From Secundilactobacillus folii (GTDB taxonomy: Bacteria > Bacillota > Bacilli > Lactobacillales > Lactobacillaceae): a DNA stretch of 64,000 bases. The stretch is taken from assembly GCF_009720675.1 (NCBI RefSeq), contig NZ_WNJO01000007.1, positions 118,431-182,430 of the forward strand. The letters run 5' to 3'. The notes under the pieces were generated by a model. The model saw only the letters and a program-made list of their open reading frames with translations. It ran no database searches and had not been told where the DNA came from. Of the stretch, positions 16,288 through 24,739 are shown one piece after another. Within the stretch, counting starts at the first letter, position 1, and every line of letters starts with the position of its first letter. The position numbers and the translations under genes were made by a program.

Positions 16288-17816
16288 TTTGAGGTCATAC
16301 TCCTTTGTTTTAGACGGGGTTTCAATCCAAACGTTTCTTCAAAGAAACGACTCTTAAATGAAAACTCCCAATTCTCAAAAAGCAGGTTATCATTACTAAA
16401 AACGGTAATGATCAGTTCCTGATTTTTCACTGAGACGGAGATCCGGGTAATTTTTTGCTGCCGGTCGTCATCCAGAGCATCTGCTAGTCGCAAAATGGCT
16501 GAAAGCTTTGCAACTAACAGGCGTTCACTAGTGTCTAACTTTTGAAAATGACTTAAATCTTCGCTGGGAGTAGTGGTGCTGTGGTAACGTGAAATTGCTG
16601 CAATCAGCTGCCGTTCGTGAACGGATAGACCTATGATACTGGTGTGCTGAATAATGTAGTCAGAGTGTAAGTAGTGCTCGTGAGCGTCAACGTAGGCGCC
16701 CACATCGTGTAAGATCGAGGCAACTTGAAGTAGTAAACGATCGCGTGGCGTGAGTTGGTGAACTGGCTTGAGCTGGTCGAATAGGTGCAAAGCAAACTTT
16801 GTGACCAGTTGTCGGTGAACCGGCTCAACACGGTAATGGTTAGCCATGTTGGCCGCCGCCGTTATCGTTTGTTCAGAAAAATTATAGTGGCTGAAGCCGC
16901 TGCGGACAGCCTCGTTAATAGCTAAGCCATCCAAAACGGTATTATGAGAAAAGTGGATTGAAGTTGCCTGGGTCAGTCGCATAAGTTTTCTTAAAAGCAG
17001 AATTTCTGGTAATAGTAGCGGTACCTCAGCTTCTTTGATCCCGTATTGCTCGACCAAAAATTGGTCCGACGCATCAACGACCCGGTCAAAAATGCTGTCA
17101 AATTCGTCGGCAGTCAGGGTATTATGGTGCTCGCCTTCGATCGTGAGCGAACTTAACGGCATGGCCCCAAGTAAAATGACTTCACTGGGACCATCAATGG
17201 CTTCTTGAGGAAGTAACCGTTGGTAGTCGGCCAATTTACTATCAATATAATCCCGTAAAACTTCCATGGAATTTGGAGCACTTTGCCTTAAACTCTGTAA
17301 ATCTTCGGCAATCTTAACTGGACCTAGGGAATAATGGCTGGAGTAAACAAATGAGAGTTCACTGAACTGAGTCACCGTCGTATTGCCAGAATTAATACCA
17401 ATCAAGTGAATCAGTTTTCCGTGGGACTTGGTTTTTTGCTGCCGAAGATCGACTAATACCGCCTGGTTACGGTAGTAAGTTTCTTCACTGATTGACAACC
17501 AGTTTAATTTAATGCCAGTTCTTAAAAATACCTGATCAGAAATAAAATCGGCGTTAATGGCGCGGGAAAGAGCCTCGCTACCCCAAAGCTGGTAGTTATC
17601 AATTTGATAATCGTTTAATATTTGTAAAAAGCCACGCAGGGCGGATGTCATTTGATTGACAAGCTCAAATGAGATCGGCTGTTGGCCATATAAATCATCG
17701 CCAACCGGCAGTTCTTTGTGCACGCGTTCGATTGGCTTGAGGGTTTTGAGATCAACAATGAGAAGCTCAAGCCCTTGAACCGTGATAATCATTGTTCCAT
17801 AGTAATGAGTCGCCAT
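16284..17816 (-). CDS. Ppx/GppA-like protein with C-terminal HD domain
   Basis: The 510-residue protein has an N-terminal Ppx/GppA-like fold (about 1-300). An HD-type domain (about 320-500) contains VASILHDVGAYVDAHEHYLHS and LADALDDDR. The usual N-terminal nucleotide motif is altered (GTMIITVQGLELLIVDL in place of DLGSNS). Family members in lactobacilli sit in the same order with ppk. It may be a regulatory or (p)ppGpp/polyP hydrolase form; the weak catalytic motif makes the activity uncertain. ATG 17816 follows GGAGG and lies 21 bases after licD. Confidence 0.85.
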   Translation of the reverse strand: MATHYYGTMIITVQGLELLIVDLKTLKPIERVHKELPVGDDLYGQQPISFELVNQMTSALRGFLQILNDYQIDNYQLWGSEALSRAINADFISDQVFLRTGIKLNWLSISEETYYRNQAVLVDLRQQKTKSHGKLIHLIGINSGNTTVTQFSELSFVYSSHYSLGPVKIAEDLQSLRQSAPNSMEVLRDYIDSKLADYQRLLPQEAIDGPSEVILLGAMPLSSLTIEGEHHNTLTADEFDSIFDRVVDASDQFLVEQYGIKEAEVPLLLPEILLLRKLMRLTQATSIHFSHNTVLDGLAINEAVRSGFSHYNFSEQTITAAANMANHYRVEPVHRQLVTKFALHLFDQLKPVHQLTPRDRLLLQVASILHDVGAYVDAHEHYLHSDYIIQHTSIIGLSVHERQLIAAISRYHSTTTPSEDLSHFQKLDTSERLLVAKLSAILRLADALDDDRQQKITRISVSVKNQELIITVFSNDNLLFENWEFSFKSRFFEETFGLKPRLKQRSMTSK

Positions 17817-17837
17817 ATACTCGCCTCCAAAAGTTTC

Positions 17838-18650
17838 TTACTCAAAAATCTGGTTATCCATGATCAGTCGGTTGATATGTTTTTCGGTTCGCTGATTTTC
17901 CGGTGGTAACGTCATGTAGTCCCCATACATGCGCGTTAGGATTGTATCGTAGTCAGTTGGTACGTTTACCGTGAGTGATTCAAAGGGTACTTGCATCAAG
18001 TGGTTGATCTCCGAAGCAGATAGGATCTCGCGGTCGTAGGCATATTGGGATGCAAGATTTTTATAGTTCATAAAGCTACCCTGATCATACTCCTTCATGA
18101 TTGCCTCACGCTGACGTTTCATATCAGTTAAATCATCCATTTTATCTGGGGTTATATCTGGTCTGAGCCGGCGAAAGGGCGTTTCAATTAATCCGTATCG
18201 AGCTTTTAGAATGATTCGGCTATCAAGAACCTTGTATCTTGTGATCTGACTCCGTCTCAGTGATGCGTCATTCGGAATCTGATCAAAAGGGAAAATATCG
18301 ATGAAGACACCTTTTCTTGCGTTATTAACATTAGCCTTCTCTTCGATATAAGTATGCCGATCCAATAATTTCATGTAGCTTAACCCATAATTTTCGTCAG
18401 AGTAGGCAGTTTGCAGAAAATAGTGGTCATTTCTGAGCTTTGCTGGCGCAAATTTGGCAAAAGTCTCGTAATCATTTCGTGTTAGGCCGATGTCCATGTC
18501 GTCGTCCCAGGGAATAAAGCCGTGGTGACGAATGGCCCCCAATAGCGAACCACCGATCAAAAAATAGTTCAGGGATAAATCATCGCACAGAGAAATAACC
18601 TTTGCCAAGTTACCTAACTCGACTTTTTGAATTCGTTTTACTAAATCGAT
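17838..18650 (-). CDS. LicD family phosphotransferase, start codon apparently mutated
   Basis: LicD-family enzymes attach phosphocholine or related groups to teichoic acids and capsules. The core motifs YFLIGGSLLGAIRHHGFIPWDDDMDIG and GVFIDIFPFDQIP are intact. Conservation begins upstream of the first standard start (TTG 18608, without a good ribosome-binding site). The frame is open back to 18663 and reads DLVKRIQKVELGNLAK. An AGGAGG at 18659-18664 sits eight bases ahead of an ATC codon at 18650-18648, where ATG is expected. The gene probably uses a near-cognate start or is poorly translated. It heads the leftward polyphosphate operon. Confidence 0.78.
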   Translation of the reverse strand: MDLVKRIQKVELGNLAKVISLCDDLSLNYFLIGGSLLGAIRHHGFIPWDDDMDIGLTRNDYETFAKFAPAKLRNDHYFLQTAYSDENYGLSYMKLLDRHTYIEEKANVNNARKGVFIDIFPFDQIPNDASLRRSQITRYKVLDSRIILKARYGLIETPFRRLRPDITPDKMDDLTDMKRQREAIMKEYDQGSFMNYKNLASQYAYDREILSASEINHLMQVPFESLTVNVPTDYDTILTRMYGDYMTLPPENQRTEKHINRLIMDNQIFE

Positions 18651-18854
18651 ATGCCTCGCCTCCTAGCTAGTTCCCAACTTAATTTTACACTCTTTTTTAA
18701 TCCGTTTAAACCAAGAGCTTGTTGCTTAATAAGACACTTTTTTAAAATCAAAAGGTAATCTCAATTCATAATATATATCATTGATGTGGTAATTTTTTTC
18801 GGTTAATGATAAGCTACAAAGGGAAAACGTTTTAAATGTTAGGGTGGGGGAAAT

Positions 18855-19328
18855 ATGAATCGATCTCAATTACTGGATGAATATATCAATGTGTACATTA
18901 AGTCTTTAAAATACTTGGATTCATTTGTGTCAGAACCGGCCATGAAGTACAATTTGTCCTTTGAACAGTATCTGATCCTGCACGATATAGCCAAGCAGGA
19001 TAACGTGACGTTAGCTGGTATCGCTGACCGTCGGGGTGTGACACGAAGCGCGGTTTCGCGACAGATTAAAGTGCTACTGAAGTTAGACTATATCTATCAG
19101 CAACGAGATGAAAAAGATCATCGGCGGCAGTATTTGCATCTAACGCCACGTGGTCGACAAATTGAAGCTGCATTGTCGAAAACCGCCAGCGAACGTTTTG
19201 GTGGCTGGATTGATATTTTTGGTGAAGACCGGGCAACTGATCTGCTGCACTTTATTCGGGAATTTAGTGAGGCAGCTAGACTGGAAAACACCAGTAATAA
19301 CAAAAACAAAGAACAAAGCCATCATTAA
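18855..19328 (+). CDS. MarR family transcriptional regulator
   Basis: The 157-residue protein has a winged-helix core: LSFEQYLILHDIA, the recognition region TLAGIADRRGVTRSAVSRQIKVL, and the wing YIYQQRDEKDHRRQYLHLT. Such proteins are dimeric repressors answering small phenolic or oxidative signals. It is read alone from 18855 after a GGGGGA ribosome-binding site and faces the osmC gene across a shared terminator. The nearby OsmC suggests an oxidative-stress target, but that is inference. Confidence 0.9.
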   Translation: MNRSQLLDEYINVYIKSLKYLDSFVSEPAMKYNLSFEQYLILHDIAKQDNVTLAGIADRRGVTRSAVSRQIKVLLKLDYIYQQRDEKDHRRQYLHLTPRGRQIEAALSKTASERFGGWIDIFGEDRATDLLHFIREFSEAARLENTSNNKNKEQSHH

Positions 19329-19350
19329 TCATTATGACACTTAAAAAGAA

Positions 19351-19404
19351 GCACCATTTGAGCTGCGGTAAGATCATCCGTGGTTCAAATGGTGCTCTAT
19401 TTTT
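19351..19404. terminator. Bidirectional terminator between marR and osmC
   Basis: AGCACCATTTGA (19351-19362) pairs with TCAAATGGTGCT (19386-19397) with an imperfect inner stem. T runs occur on both strands. Confidence 0.75.
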
Positions 19405-19410
19405 AGACCT

Positions 19411-19839
19411 TTAATCGTCAAAACTATCAACGACTTCAATGGTGTAATTACCACTGCTGCTTAGTAATTTAGAAACTGGGCAACGCTTTTCTGCCTGTGA
19501 AACGAAGTCCACGGCCTGGGCGTGAGTGATATGCGGAATATGAATTCGGGCCTTAACTAGGAATTCAAGGCCACTGGTTCCCTTAACCATGCTAACGTGC
19601 ACCCGAACATCCGCGAGGTGGGGTAACCCATTTTCCTTTTCGATGGCTTGAAGGGTTGCACCCATGCAAGTACTCAGTGATAGTCCCAGTAATTGTTCCG
19701 GATTAGCACCCGGAGTATCTTTGAGCGGATTACTAACAACCACTGCTAAGCCATTTGGTACGTATGAGGCACCGTTCAGACCGTCTTGGTTAATGGCCTC
19801 CGTCTCGTACTTGTGGATGTAGTGCTTATTTTCTGCCAT
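19411..19839 (-). CDS. OsmC/Ohr family peroxiredoxin
   Basis: The 142-residue protein carries the two redox cysteines of the family: Cys58 in LSTCMGATLQAI and Cys120 in KRCPVSKLL. It should reduce organic hydroperoxides. I use ATG 19839, which follows AAGGAGTG at correct spacing; the frame is open further upstream but without homology. A TATACCA half-site lies about 70 bases upstream but is not compelling. It converges on the marR gene. Confidence 0.9.
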   Translation of the reverse strand: MAENKHYIHKYETEAINQDGLNGASYVPNGLAVVVSNPLKDTPGANPEQLLGLSLSTCMGATLQAIEKENGLPHLADVRVHVSMVKGTSGLEFLVKARIHIPHITHAQAVDFVSQAEKRCPVSKLLSSSGNYTIEVVDSFDD

Positions 19840-20020
19840 TTCGAACACTCCTTTTTGGTTTATTTTAGTGGAAATCTTTACAAAGTTCAACGTTGCGTTC
19901 TCAACTATACCAATAACGATATTATTTCTTTGGTCTAAATTAAAAGTTGCTAAATCAAGCATTTAGAGAACTGTTTTATATTTGATACAAGGTGTCATCA
20001 TACAGTTTTAATGAATTTGT

Positions 20021-20026
20021 TATAAT
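20021..20026 (+). promoter_or_regulatory. Extended -10 promoter upstream of the 58-aa gene
   Basis: TGTTATAAT gives an extended -10 element about 105 bases before the small gene at 20133. The -35 region is poor. Confidence 0.35.
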
Positions 20027-20132
20027 ATTGTGAATTTTCAGTCGTTTAACTAGACCAATTATCTTTATTGAGATATAATTACGGCAACGTAGGAGTTGTC
20101 TGGCATGTCCTGAATTATTGGAGGAATCACTT

Positions 20133-20309
20133 ATGACTGTGATTAATTTTTCAGGCCATCCCGCAGTGCAAAATGCCATTGTGAACCAGCTTAACCAGAC
20201 CGGTGAGAGTGTGGCGCCAGAGGTAATGATGCATTTTCGGGCAATGGCTCACGCTCATGATGTGTTGTTTGGGGATCAAATGATGGTTTCTGAGCATGTA
20301 GATGCCTAG
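20133..20309 (+). CDS. Hypothetical protein, 58 aa
   Basis: The small protein MTVINFSGHPAVQNAIVNQL... has no membrane segment and ends HDVLFGDQMMVSEHVDA. ATG 20133 follows TTGGAGGAATCACTT, an excellent ribosome-binding site, which is the main support. An in-frame TTG at 20118 lies inside that site and is rejected. I do not recognise the family. Confidence 0.55.
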   Translation: MTVINFSGHPAVQNAIVNQLNQTGESVAPEVMMHFRAMAHAHDVLFGDQMMVSEHVDA

Positions 20310-20542
20310 TAAAAGTTCGTTTGTAATGAGTCTTCGGATGATAAGTTTTCCACTGGAAAATTGATCGTCAGGAGGCTTATTTATTTTGGTGGCTAAACAG
20401 TGGCAATCGATACTTAGAGGTGTCATTGATCGGCCAGTTTTTAACGGCCACTGGGCTGCTTACTAAGCTGCTGAGTAGATAGTTGATTTGCCTTGAAGTT
20501 GCCTGACGTGGTTTAATAATAACTAACAAGTCGAAGGGAGCG

Positions 20543-20818
20543 ATGAGTTTGTACAAAGTTATGGTGGTCTTGCATGATGGTGATGATTACATTCGTATGA
20601 ATAAAGTTTATTTTGAGACCATGCCAGTTGCGGGACAGTACATCATTCATTCTGACGGATTAGCTTATGAGGTTGAAGAAGTGACTAGTTTTGCCGGTTA
20701 TGTCAGCAGTAAGGGTGCGACGACAATTCTGGTTGTTCATCAGGCTCCAAGAGAAGCGGCTGTGAACAAACTTTATGGTATTGATATTGCACGAGATTTG
20801 GATGATCCAGAAAATTGA
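20543..20818 (+). CDS. Hypothetical protein, 91 aa
   Basis: The soluble acidic protein starts MSLYKVMVVLHDGDDYIRMNKVYFETMPVAGQYI and ends ARDLDDPEN. It has alternating hydrophobic residues suggesting a small beta-rich fold and no known motif. ATG 20543 follows AAGGGAG. A very strong hairpin terminator follows at 20871. It is probably a real gene of unknown role. Confidence 0.6.
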   Translation: MSLYKVMVVLHDGDDYIRMNKVYFETMPVAGQYIIHSDGLAYEVEEVTSFAGYVSSKGATTILVVHQAPREAAVNKLYGIDIARDLDDPEN

Positions 20819-20870
20819 AGCTGAGCCAAGCAATAACCGGGTATAAAGTGATAATCAAAAAATTTAAAAG

Positions 20871-20930
20871 GGCGCTACCAGAAAGTATTTTTGACAGTTC
20901 GGAAAATACTTTCTGGTAGCGTCTTATTTG
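20871..20930. terminator. Strong terminator
   Basis: A 21-bp near-perfect stem (20871-20891 with 20903-20923) with a short loop lies between the 91-aa gene and the leftward small genes. Confidence 0.8.
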
Positions 20931-21033
20931 ACGAAAATTGAATTAAAGCTTGGACAAACATTGTGCAACTTTAATTTGAAATTGTGGGGGAAAAGCCAAA
21001 ACATTAAATTTGGTGAGAAGCGAATAACAGCAA

Positions 21034-21195
21034 CTAAATTAAGTGGTTGGTTCGTAATTCGACCCCATAGGCATGGGCTTGAACGTAGGAACGAACAGCT
21101 GGGTCTAGCGGTTGCAGATCTTTGGCAGTAAGCGGTCGAACCTGATTATAATCGGTGTGAGGTTGATACGAATCCCTAATTGTTGGATCTTTCAT
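21034..21195 (-). CDS. Hypothetical protein, 53 aa
   Basis: A leftward ORF encodes MKDPTIRDSYQPHTDYNQVR and ends GVELRTNHLI. ATG 21195 follows an AAGGAAG ribosome-binding site nine bases upstream. The composition is hydrophilic with several Pro and Asp residues and no hydrophobic segment. It looks coding because the site, start and composition agree, but I know no family. Confidence 0.5.
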   Translation of the reverse strand: MKDPTIRDSYQPHTDYNQVRPLTAKDLQPLDPAVRSYVQAHAYGVELRTNHLI

Positions 21196-21267
21196 TTCAA
21201 TGCACTTCCTTAATCGTGATTGTCATTAGTATACATGAACGTGTTGGGTTTGCACGAAAAATGCACT

Positions 21268-21435
21268 TTAAATTTTATATTCATACGTATAATATTCGTT
21301 ATTCGAAGCTTTGCCTGAAACGGGAGCTGGCAAACTTGACCTGGTTTTAGCTGGTTGGTGAAATTGAGTCATACCGATCAGGAAGAGTAAGATCGTTAGT
21401 AGAAGAACGAATAATTCAACAATGAGTTGTTTCAC
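21268..21435 (-). CDS. Small single-pass membrane protein, 55 aa
   Basis: A leftward ORF with GTG start at 21435 follows AAAGGGAG eight bases upstream. Residues 4-21 form one strongly hydrophobic helix (LIVELFVLLLTILLFLIG). A 33-residue polar tail ending EYYTYEYKI follows, predicted outside the cell. It sits upstream of two leftward small or wall genes. Function is unknown; size and topology fit small stress or wall-associated membrane peptides. Confidence 0.6.
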   Translation of the reverse strand: MKQLIVELFVLLLTILLFLIGMTQFHQPAKTRSSLPAPVSGKASNNEYYTYEYKI

Positions 21436-21576
21436 TGGTCAGTCTCCCTTTACAAAAATTAAATCAAGGATAGGTTAAGCCTCAAGCTGATTGAAAGCAA
21501 TTGTTAGGCTTAAAAACTTTGATCGTTTAACCAATCAAGTCGATATTTCAGTGACCGCAGACAGTCAAGGGTGATT

Positions 21577-21618
21577 AAAAACGGGCCACCTTGGGGAATT
21601 ACCCAAGTTGACCCGAAT
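21577..21618 (-). terminator. Terminator of the first dac gene
   Basis: On the minus strand CGGGTCAACTTGGG pairs with CCCAAGGTGGCCCG (G-U pairs included) and is followed by Ts. Confidence 0.75.
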
Positions 21619-21663
21619 TAATGAAGCTTTCAGGACTCGTGAATGAGGTATTCAACGCGAGAA

Positions 21664-22602
21664 CTAGATCAGGTTTTTGGCGTAGACGTACCGCATTAAG
21701 GAACGGGTCTCTGTAAATTCATTTTCGTCGTGCAAGACAACGGTGATGAGGCGGTCGTGGCCCGGTTTTTGCCCGGTACCAACAAAGCAATATCCTGCTA
21801 GACCAGTGTAGCCAGTCTTTAAACCGTCAACGTGCAACGAAGCATCGTAGTATCTGCGCCCAGGTAACAAATAGTTATAATTATAGCATTCTTGACCTGA
21901 AACCCGTAAAGTTGGACGGCTAGCGTCAGTCAGCACGGCTGGATAATCGGTAATCAGGTGCTTGGCGATCAGTGCCACGTCTTTAGCTGAAACCATATTA
22001 GCATTAGCGCCACCGATATAGTAGCCATAACTGCGTAAAGCAGACTGTTCCATGCCGTTAGCCGAGACGAATTTGGCTCTACCGAGGTGCCATTTCTTTG
22101 CCTGCGTATTCATTGACTTGATGAAGCGCTTGTTGGCGGAGGGTGTTGAACCACCCGCAACCCACTGACCCAGTGCAATTGCGGCGTTATTTGAGGATTC
22201 GATTAAAGCGGCCTGGTAAAGTTGCTTAACGGTGTAAGTCTTTTTTGTGAATTTAAAACCACCATAAACACTTGAAGCACCCATGCGCTTCAGACCCGCA
22301 TAGGATGTTTTGACCTTTGAATTCCAAGTTGCACTGGTGTTGCTGACTTTTTGTTCAACTAGGTAGAGAGTCATCAGTTTTGAAATGCTTGCGATGGCAC
22401 GTGGCGTATTCGCATTTTTTGACCACACGACCTTATCAGTCTTGGCGTCCAGGGCGACTGCGGCCTTCGCGTAAGTCACACCAGCCGAAGCTGCGTGGGC
22501 CGTCGTCATTGATGATTGAATCGTCATCAGGCCGACTGCGCCTAAAAATGCAGCCACAGTCATAATGATGATTTTTGTGAAACGTTTTGATAACTTTGTC
22601 AT
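21664..22602 (-). CDS. D-alanyl-D-alanine carboxypeptidase (S11 family)
   Basis: This low-molecular-weight PBP trims the terminal D-Ala of peptidoglycan stem peptides. A signal peptide (cleavage near AHA-AS, residue 37) precedes a single S11 domain. The three active-site motifs are intact: SISK (Ser72), SSN (in IESSNNAAIAL) and KTG (in VDGLKTGYTG). The C-terminus continues through NEFTETRSLMRYVYAKNLI, which is the reference for judging its truncated neighbour. It lacks the C-terminal PBP5-like beta domain and anchor. It is a tandem paralogue of the gene at 22864-23997. Confidence 0.93.
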   Translation of the reverse strand: MTKLSKRFTKIIIMTVAAFLGAVGLMTIQSSMTTAHAASAGVTYAKAAVALDAKTDKVVWSKNANTPRAIASISKLMTLYLVEQKVSNTSATWNSKVKTSYAGLKRMGASSVYGGFKFTKKTYTVKQLYQAALIESSNNAAIALGQWVAGGSTPSANKRFIKSMNTQAKKWHLGRAKFVSANGMEQSALRSYGYYIGGANANMVSAKDVALIAKHLITDYPAVLTDASRPTLRVSGQECYNYNYLLPGRRYYDASLHVDGLKTGYTGLAGYCFVGTGQKPGHDRLITVVLHDENEFTETRSLMRYVYAKNLI

Positions 22603-22754
22603 AATTACCTCCCTATATTAACTATCAACCTATCATGATTTGAGCAAACTGGCAACCATGATCGGTGATCTGTCCCAGTCAGTTCAAAAAATGCATTTTT
22701 TAAGTCTAAAGGAAATGGATTCAAAAGTAAATGCTGAATCCGGATACAATAAAC

Positions 22755-22795
22755 AAAAGTCGCCACCGATTTTGATTAACCAGTGGCGACTTTAA
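22755..22795 (-). terminator. Terminator of the second dac gene
   Basis: AAAGTCGCCAC and GTGGCGACTTT form an 11-bp perfect stem with a T-rich exit on the minus strand. It lies just beyond the ancestral stop at 22810. Confidence 0.85.
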
Positions 22796-22863
22796 ATAGC
22801 TGTTGGCGTCTAGATTAAATGACGTGAATAACTGTACTCCATTAAGGATCGGGTCTCAGTAAA

Positions 22864-23997
22864 TTAATCGGCATCATGCAAGACAACTGTAATCAAACGG
22901 TCATGACCGGATTTCTGGCCGGTTCCAACGAAACAGTAACCTGCCAAATCGGTATAACCAGTCTTTAAGCCATCAACTTTCAGAGCGGAATTATAGTATT
23001 TCCGACCTGGTAATAAATTATTGTAATTGTAACAAAGTTGACCAGACACTTTTAAGCTGCCAATGCTACTGGTCTTTAAAACTGTTGGGTAGTCAGTGAT
23101 CAGATGCTTGGCAATGAGAGCCACGTCCTTGGCTGAAACCAGGTTGGCATTGGCACCACCAATCGAATAGCCATAGCCTTTCAGTGCGCTTTGCTCCATG
23201 CCGTTCGCTGAAACAAAACTAGCACGTCCTAGGTGCCATTTCTTAGCTTGGGCGTTCATCAATTTGATGAACTTTTTGTTGTATGTCGGGGTTGAGCCAC
23301 CAGCGACCCATTGCCCCAGCGCAATCGCCGCGTTATTTGACGAGTCGATGAGGGCTGCATCGTAAAGCTGTTTTACAGTATAACTATTTTTCGTGAATTT
23401 GAAGCCACCGTAGACGCTTGAACTGCCCATACTCTTCAGTCCGGAGTATGAAGTGGTGACTTTGGAATTCCAGGTAGCTGACTTACCAGCGACTTTTTGC
23501 AAGACTAAATATAAGGTCATTAATTTGGTAACACTGGCGATCGCTCGAGGTGTATTTTCATTTTTCGACCAAATGACCTTACCCGTTTTAGCATCCATTG
23601 CCACGGCTGCTTTAGCATCAGTTAATGTCAGCGGTGATTTACCCTTGGTCAAGTAGCTGTGCCAGACGTAACCAGACACTGTGCCGGCCCCGTTTTTGAC
23701 CTGATAGTAGATGGCCTTTGTCGAACCGTGTTTGAGAGTGACCTTTTTGCTGGCATACCAAGTAGTGTTCGGGTAGTTTTTGAGGTTTGCCAACTTCTTC
23801 GTGTGCGCTAGATTAAAGACGGCACCCTTGGCCGATGAACGGTGGTACGCTGTTTTAGTCATACTGGTCGTGCTAACGACGCTGTAGGTTTGCGCTGAGA
23901 CGTTTGCAGGTTGCAAAACGGTCAACCCAAGCATGCTTAGCATACCAGCGACCATTAAAATCATGTTGCGGGTGAAACGTTTAGATATGTGTGCCAT
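22864..23997 (-). CDS. D-alanyl-D-alanine carboxypeptidase with N-terminal SH3-like domain, C-terminally truncated
   Basis: The 377-residue paralogue has a signal peptide (cleavage near VSA-QT). An extra SH3/GW-like module (about 50-130, FNLAHTKKLANLKNYPNTTWY) precedes the S11 domain with SVTK, SSN and KTG motifs intact. The frame ends at a TAA (22866-22864) right after LHDAD. The next 17 codons still read FTETRSLMEYSYSRHLI and end at 22812-22810, matching the neighbour's C-terminus. One GAA-to-TAA change explains this. All catalytic motifs remain, so it may still be active. Confidence 0.9.
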   Translation of the reverse strand: MAHISKRFTRNMILMVAGMLSMLGLTVLQPANVSAQTYSVVSTTSMTKTAYHRSSAKGAVFNLAHTKKLANLKNYPNTTWYASKKVTLKHGSTKAIYYQVKNGAGTVSGYVWHSYLTKGKSPLTLTDAKAAVAMDAKTGKVIWSKNENTPRAIASVTKLMTLYLVLQKVAGKSATWNSKVTTSYSGLKSMGSSSVYGGFKFTKNSYTVKQLYDAALIDSSNNAAIALGQWVAGGSTPTYNKKFIKLMNAQAKKWHLGRASFVSANGMEQSALKGYGYSIGGANANLVSAKDVALIAKHLITDYPTVLKTSSIGSLKVSGQLCYNYNNLLPGRKYYNSALKVDGLKTGYTDLAGYCFVGTGQKSGHDRLITVVLHDAD

Positions 23998-24234
23998 TAA
24001 TTGATTACCTCCTAGGTGATAAAGCTAACAATTTCAAACTAGCATGAGTATGCCCAACTAACAACGATAGCCGCAGAAATGTAATTAAACTGTGTCTGGG
24101 AAGTCATTTTTGTGTTATGCCTGTCACATCTATCGAAAAATTCGTATTAAAAGAGGTCCCATTTTATCCATAAGTTGAGTTGACAAATGGTTGGAAACTC
24201 ATTACTCTGACTATTAGGCAATCAACATTCATGC

Positions 24235-24263
24235 GCCCGTCTTTGGACGGGCTTTGCTCATTT
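24235..24263 (+). terminator. GC-rich hairpin ahead of the 121-aa gene
   Basis: GCCCGTC pairs with GACGGGC across TTTG and is followed by a T-rich but interrupted run. It lies 40 bases before the next gene and could be a weak terminator or leader hairpin. Confidence 0.45.
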
Positions 24264-24301
24264 TAAATAGATACTTATTATTCAAGGCAAGAAGGGATAA
24301 C

Positions 24302-24667
24302 ATGGCAAAATTACCAAAGTATAATGCACAACAGTGGGGAGAAGCCCGTGATGCTGTGATGCAGGAGTATCAAGATTACCTCACGCAACTGCGTGAGCAG
24401 GGAGTCGATTACACGATTAAAAACGCTCGAAAATTATTGATTTTTCAAGATTTGATTCAAGAGTGGCAACATAATTTAACGACCGTGATGACCGATTTGG
24501 AAGAAAACGTGTTTGCCTTGTCAGTGTTTGATGAGCTAAAGAAGAAAAAGAAGTGTACCTTATTAGAGCGGGCATATACCGATATGGCATCGTGGTCGAA
24601 TTTCAATCCACTGCCATTAACGCTTTGGTTGGAACTTTCAGAAGATGAAGCCATTACCGAGTTTTAA
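24302..24667 (+). CDS. Hypothetical protein, 121 aa
   Basis: The soluble, helical protein starts MAKLPKYNAQQWGEARDAVM, has a KKKKK stretch near residue 80, and ends LPLTLWLELSEDEAITEF. ATG 24302 follows AAGAAGGGA. It stands just upstream of ssrA and diverges from the dac genes. No known domain is recognised; it looks intact. Confidence 0.6.
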   Translation: MAKLPKYNAQQWGEARDAVMQEYQDYLTQLREQGVDYTIKNARKLLIFQDLIQEWQHNLTTVMTDLEENVFALSVFDELKKKKKCTLLERAYTDMASWSNFNPLPLTLWLELSEDEAITEF

Positions 24668-24739
24668 TTCATCTGACCGCAATACATTTAGCTTTCTAAC
24701 CGTTTAGTTGTATGCTAAAATGAAAGTTGTGGTTTTTAT

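Noticed and set aside
19902..19915. TATACCA half-site upstream of osmC
   Set aside because: Only one arm of the amino-sugar operator is present and there is no functional connection, so it is probably chance.
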